A stretch of 13,356 bases of DNA from Lachnospiraceae bacterium. GTDB lineage: Bacteria; Bacillota; Clostridia; Lachnospirales; Lachnospiraceae. Positions 12,918 to 13,356 of this stretch are shown here, piece by piece. The notes beneath the pieces were generated by a model, which was not told the DNA's origin, ran no database searches, and worked only from the letters and a program-made list of their open reading frames with translations. The translations under genes were made by a program, and so were the position numbers. Within the stretch, counting starts at the first letter, position 1, and each line of letters starts with the position of its first letter. Location of the stretch: assembly GCA_902363675.1 (NCBI GenBank), contig CABJAV010000045.1, positions 1 to 13,356 on the forward strand. The letters run 5' to 3'.

Positions 12918-13009
12918 CCGGTTCCATAGAAAAATACGTTAATAGGCGGGGCACACCCGGGACGCTTCGCTTATTTATAAATTGTGGTAATGCTTATTTA
13001 TTATCACTT

Positions 13010-13053
13010 GAGTACTTTGTTTCCGCGAAGCGGAATTATCATACAAAGTGCTC
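13010..13053 (+). promoter_or_regulatory. Flagellin leader hairpin 1
   Basis: GAGTACTTTG (13010-13019) pairs with CAAAGTGCTC (13044-13053), 10 bp with one wobble. Inside, TTCCGC-GAA-GCGGAA (13021-13035) forms a perfect 6-bp hairpin. Confidence 0.65.
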
Positions 13054-13062
13054 TACATATGC

Positions 13063-13082
13063 AATGCATCATAAGGTGCATT
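13063..13082 (+). promoter_or_regulatory. Flagellin leader hairpin 2
   Basis: AATGCA and TGCATT pair around an 8-nt loop TCATAAGG. The loop has AAGG but not a full GGA. Confidence 0.5.
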
Positions 13083-13086
13083 ACAG

Positions 13087-13110
13087 GAAATGCAAGGATA
13101 CATGCATTTC
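13087..13110 (+). promoter_or_regulatory. Flagellin leader hairpin 3, GGA loop (candidate CsrA site)
   Basis: GAAATGCA (13087-13094) and TGCATTTC (13103-13110), a perfect 8-bp stem, present the loop AGGATACA with GGA at 13096-13098, the known CsrA recognition pattern. Confidence 0.6.
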
Positions 13111-13113
13111 GAC

Positions 13114-13138
13114 CCTCTTGGGAAAGGACTCCCAGAGG
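13114..13138 (+). promoter_or_regulatory. Flagellin leader hairpin 4, GGA hexaloop (candidate CsrA site)
   Basis: CCTCTTGGGA (13114-13123) and TCCCAGAGG (13130-13138) pair with one bulged T. The 6-nt loop AAGGAC shows GGA at 13126-13128, very close to ideal CsrA ligands. Confidence 0.65.
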
Positions 13139-13153
13139 TAACAAACATAATAA

Positions 13154-13169
13154 CCCATCAAAGGATGGG
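13154..13169 (+). promoter_or_regulatory. Flagellin leader hairpin 5 beside the ribosome binding site
   Basis: CCCATC, loop AAAG, GATGGG. GGA at 13163-13165 straddles loop and stem. It is followed 2 nt later by AAGGAGG (13172-13178), which carries another GGA, 8 nt before the start codon. CsrA bound here could block ribosomes. Confidence 0.5.
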
Positions 13170-13186
13170 ACAAGGAGGAAAATATT

Positions 13187-13356
13187 ATGGTAGTACAACA
13201 CAACATGCAGGCGATGAACGCCAACAGAATGCTCAACGTTACAACATCTACACAGGCTAAGTCAACAGAGAAGTTATCCAGCGGTTACAAGATCAACCGT
13301 GCAGCAGATGATGCAGCAGGACTTACAATTTCTGAGAAGATGCGTAAGCAGATCAA
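13187..13356 (+). CDS. Flagellin (3' partial)
   Basis: Filament protein of the flagellum, exported through the flagellar type III apparatus. Only the first 56 codons are in the window; the frame runs off the end. The visible N-terminus is the conserved D0/D1 helix of flagellins: MVVQHNMQAMNANRML, then STEKLSSGYKINRAADDAAGL and TISEKMRKQI. These contain the hallmark LSSG and AADDAAGL motifs. ATG 13187 follows AAGGAGG at 13172-13178 (8-nt spacing). It lies downstream of csrA with a structured leader that carries probable CsrA sites. Whether it is the main flagellin (hag/fliC) or one of several paralogues cannot be told from the fragment. Confidence 0.96.
   Translation, partial: MVVQHNMQAMNANRMLNVTTSTQAKSTEKLSSGYKINRAADDAAGLTISEKMRKQI

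Larger units (their letters stand above)
12918..13186 (+). other. Flagellin 5' leader / csrA-flagellin intergenic region
   Basis: 269 nt with no credible gene, holding a chain of five hairpins from 13010 to the flagellin start. No sigma-28-like box pair (TAAA, about 15 nt, GCCGATAA) was found. A weak TATTAT (12999-13004) has no good -35. The 5' end of the mRNA is therefore uncertain, and read-through from csrA is possible. Confidence 0.6.

Noticed and set aside
12895..12925. CCCGATAA at the csrA 3' end as a sigma-28 -10 box for flagellin
   Set aside because: There is no TAAA-type -35 at the needed distance, and the bases are part of the csrA coding end and a small GGAACC/GGTTCC inverted repeat.
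12984..13193. 69-codon ORF on the plus strand in the flagellin leader
   Set aside because: No ribosome binding site, runs out of frame into the flagellin start, and its sequence is explained by the hairpins there.

Overview
The window looks like a chromosomal segment of a motile, anaerobic member of the Clostridia, most likely Lachnospiraceae of the Roseburia/Agathobacter type. The signs are a SCIFF-peptide maturase next to secDF, strong AGGAGG ribosome binding sites, moderate-to-low GC, a stand-alone crotonase as in butyrate formers, and a csrA-like gene directly before a flagellin gene. Species cannot be fixed from the sequence. No IS element, CRISPR array, rRNA or tRNA was seen.

Layout. 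1-3994: the 3' part of the SCIFF radical-SAM maturase gene (scfB, cut by the window edge), secDF, a terminator, and a small DUF1294 membrane protein. 4024-6756: glyA and serS, each with its own near-consensus sigma-A promoter (17-bp spacers). 6773-8977: a possible 12-residue leader ORF, a long hairpin terminator, then a sugar-PTS EIIC domain fused to a c-di-GMP phosphodiesterase-type EAL domain. 8978-9750: a structured leader with two identical 21-nt direct repeats, then a zinc-dependent phospholipase C family protein. 9755-11875: crotonase with a near-perfect promoter and terminator, a 35-nt palindrome, and mutY from a TTG start. 11884-13356: a bidirectional terminator, a minus-strand XRE regulator, a ~310-bp divergent intergenic region with five copies of a dyad-symmetric site, a divergent csrA, a hairpin-rich leader of about 270 nt and the first 56 codons of a flagellin.

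How the genes fit together. Most of the plus-strand genes are housekeeping (export, one-carbon/serine metabolism, tRNA charging, DNA repair). Two parts bear on lifestyle control. The EIIC-EAL fusion keeps the sugar-contact residues expected in the EIIC half and all the EAL catalytic residues, which suggests a membrane sugar sensor that degrades c-di-GMP. At the right end, an XRE repressor-like gene, an array of probable operator sites, a CsrA-family RNA binder and a flagellin leader with GGA motifs in hairpin loops form a plausible layered motility switch: transcriptional control of csrA, then CsrA control of flagellin translation. This circuit is inferred from layout and motifs and is not demonstrated. 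The strongest candidates for something under-described are the EIIC-EAL fusion, the XRE/csrA operator array and the repeat-flanked RNA element at 9015-9116.
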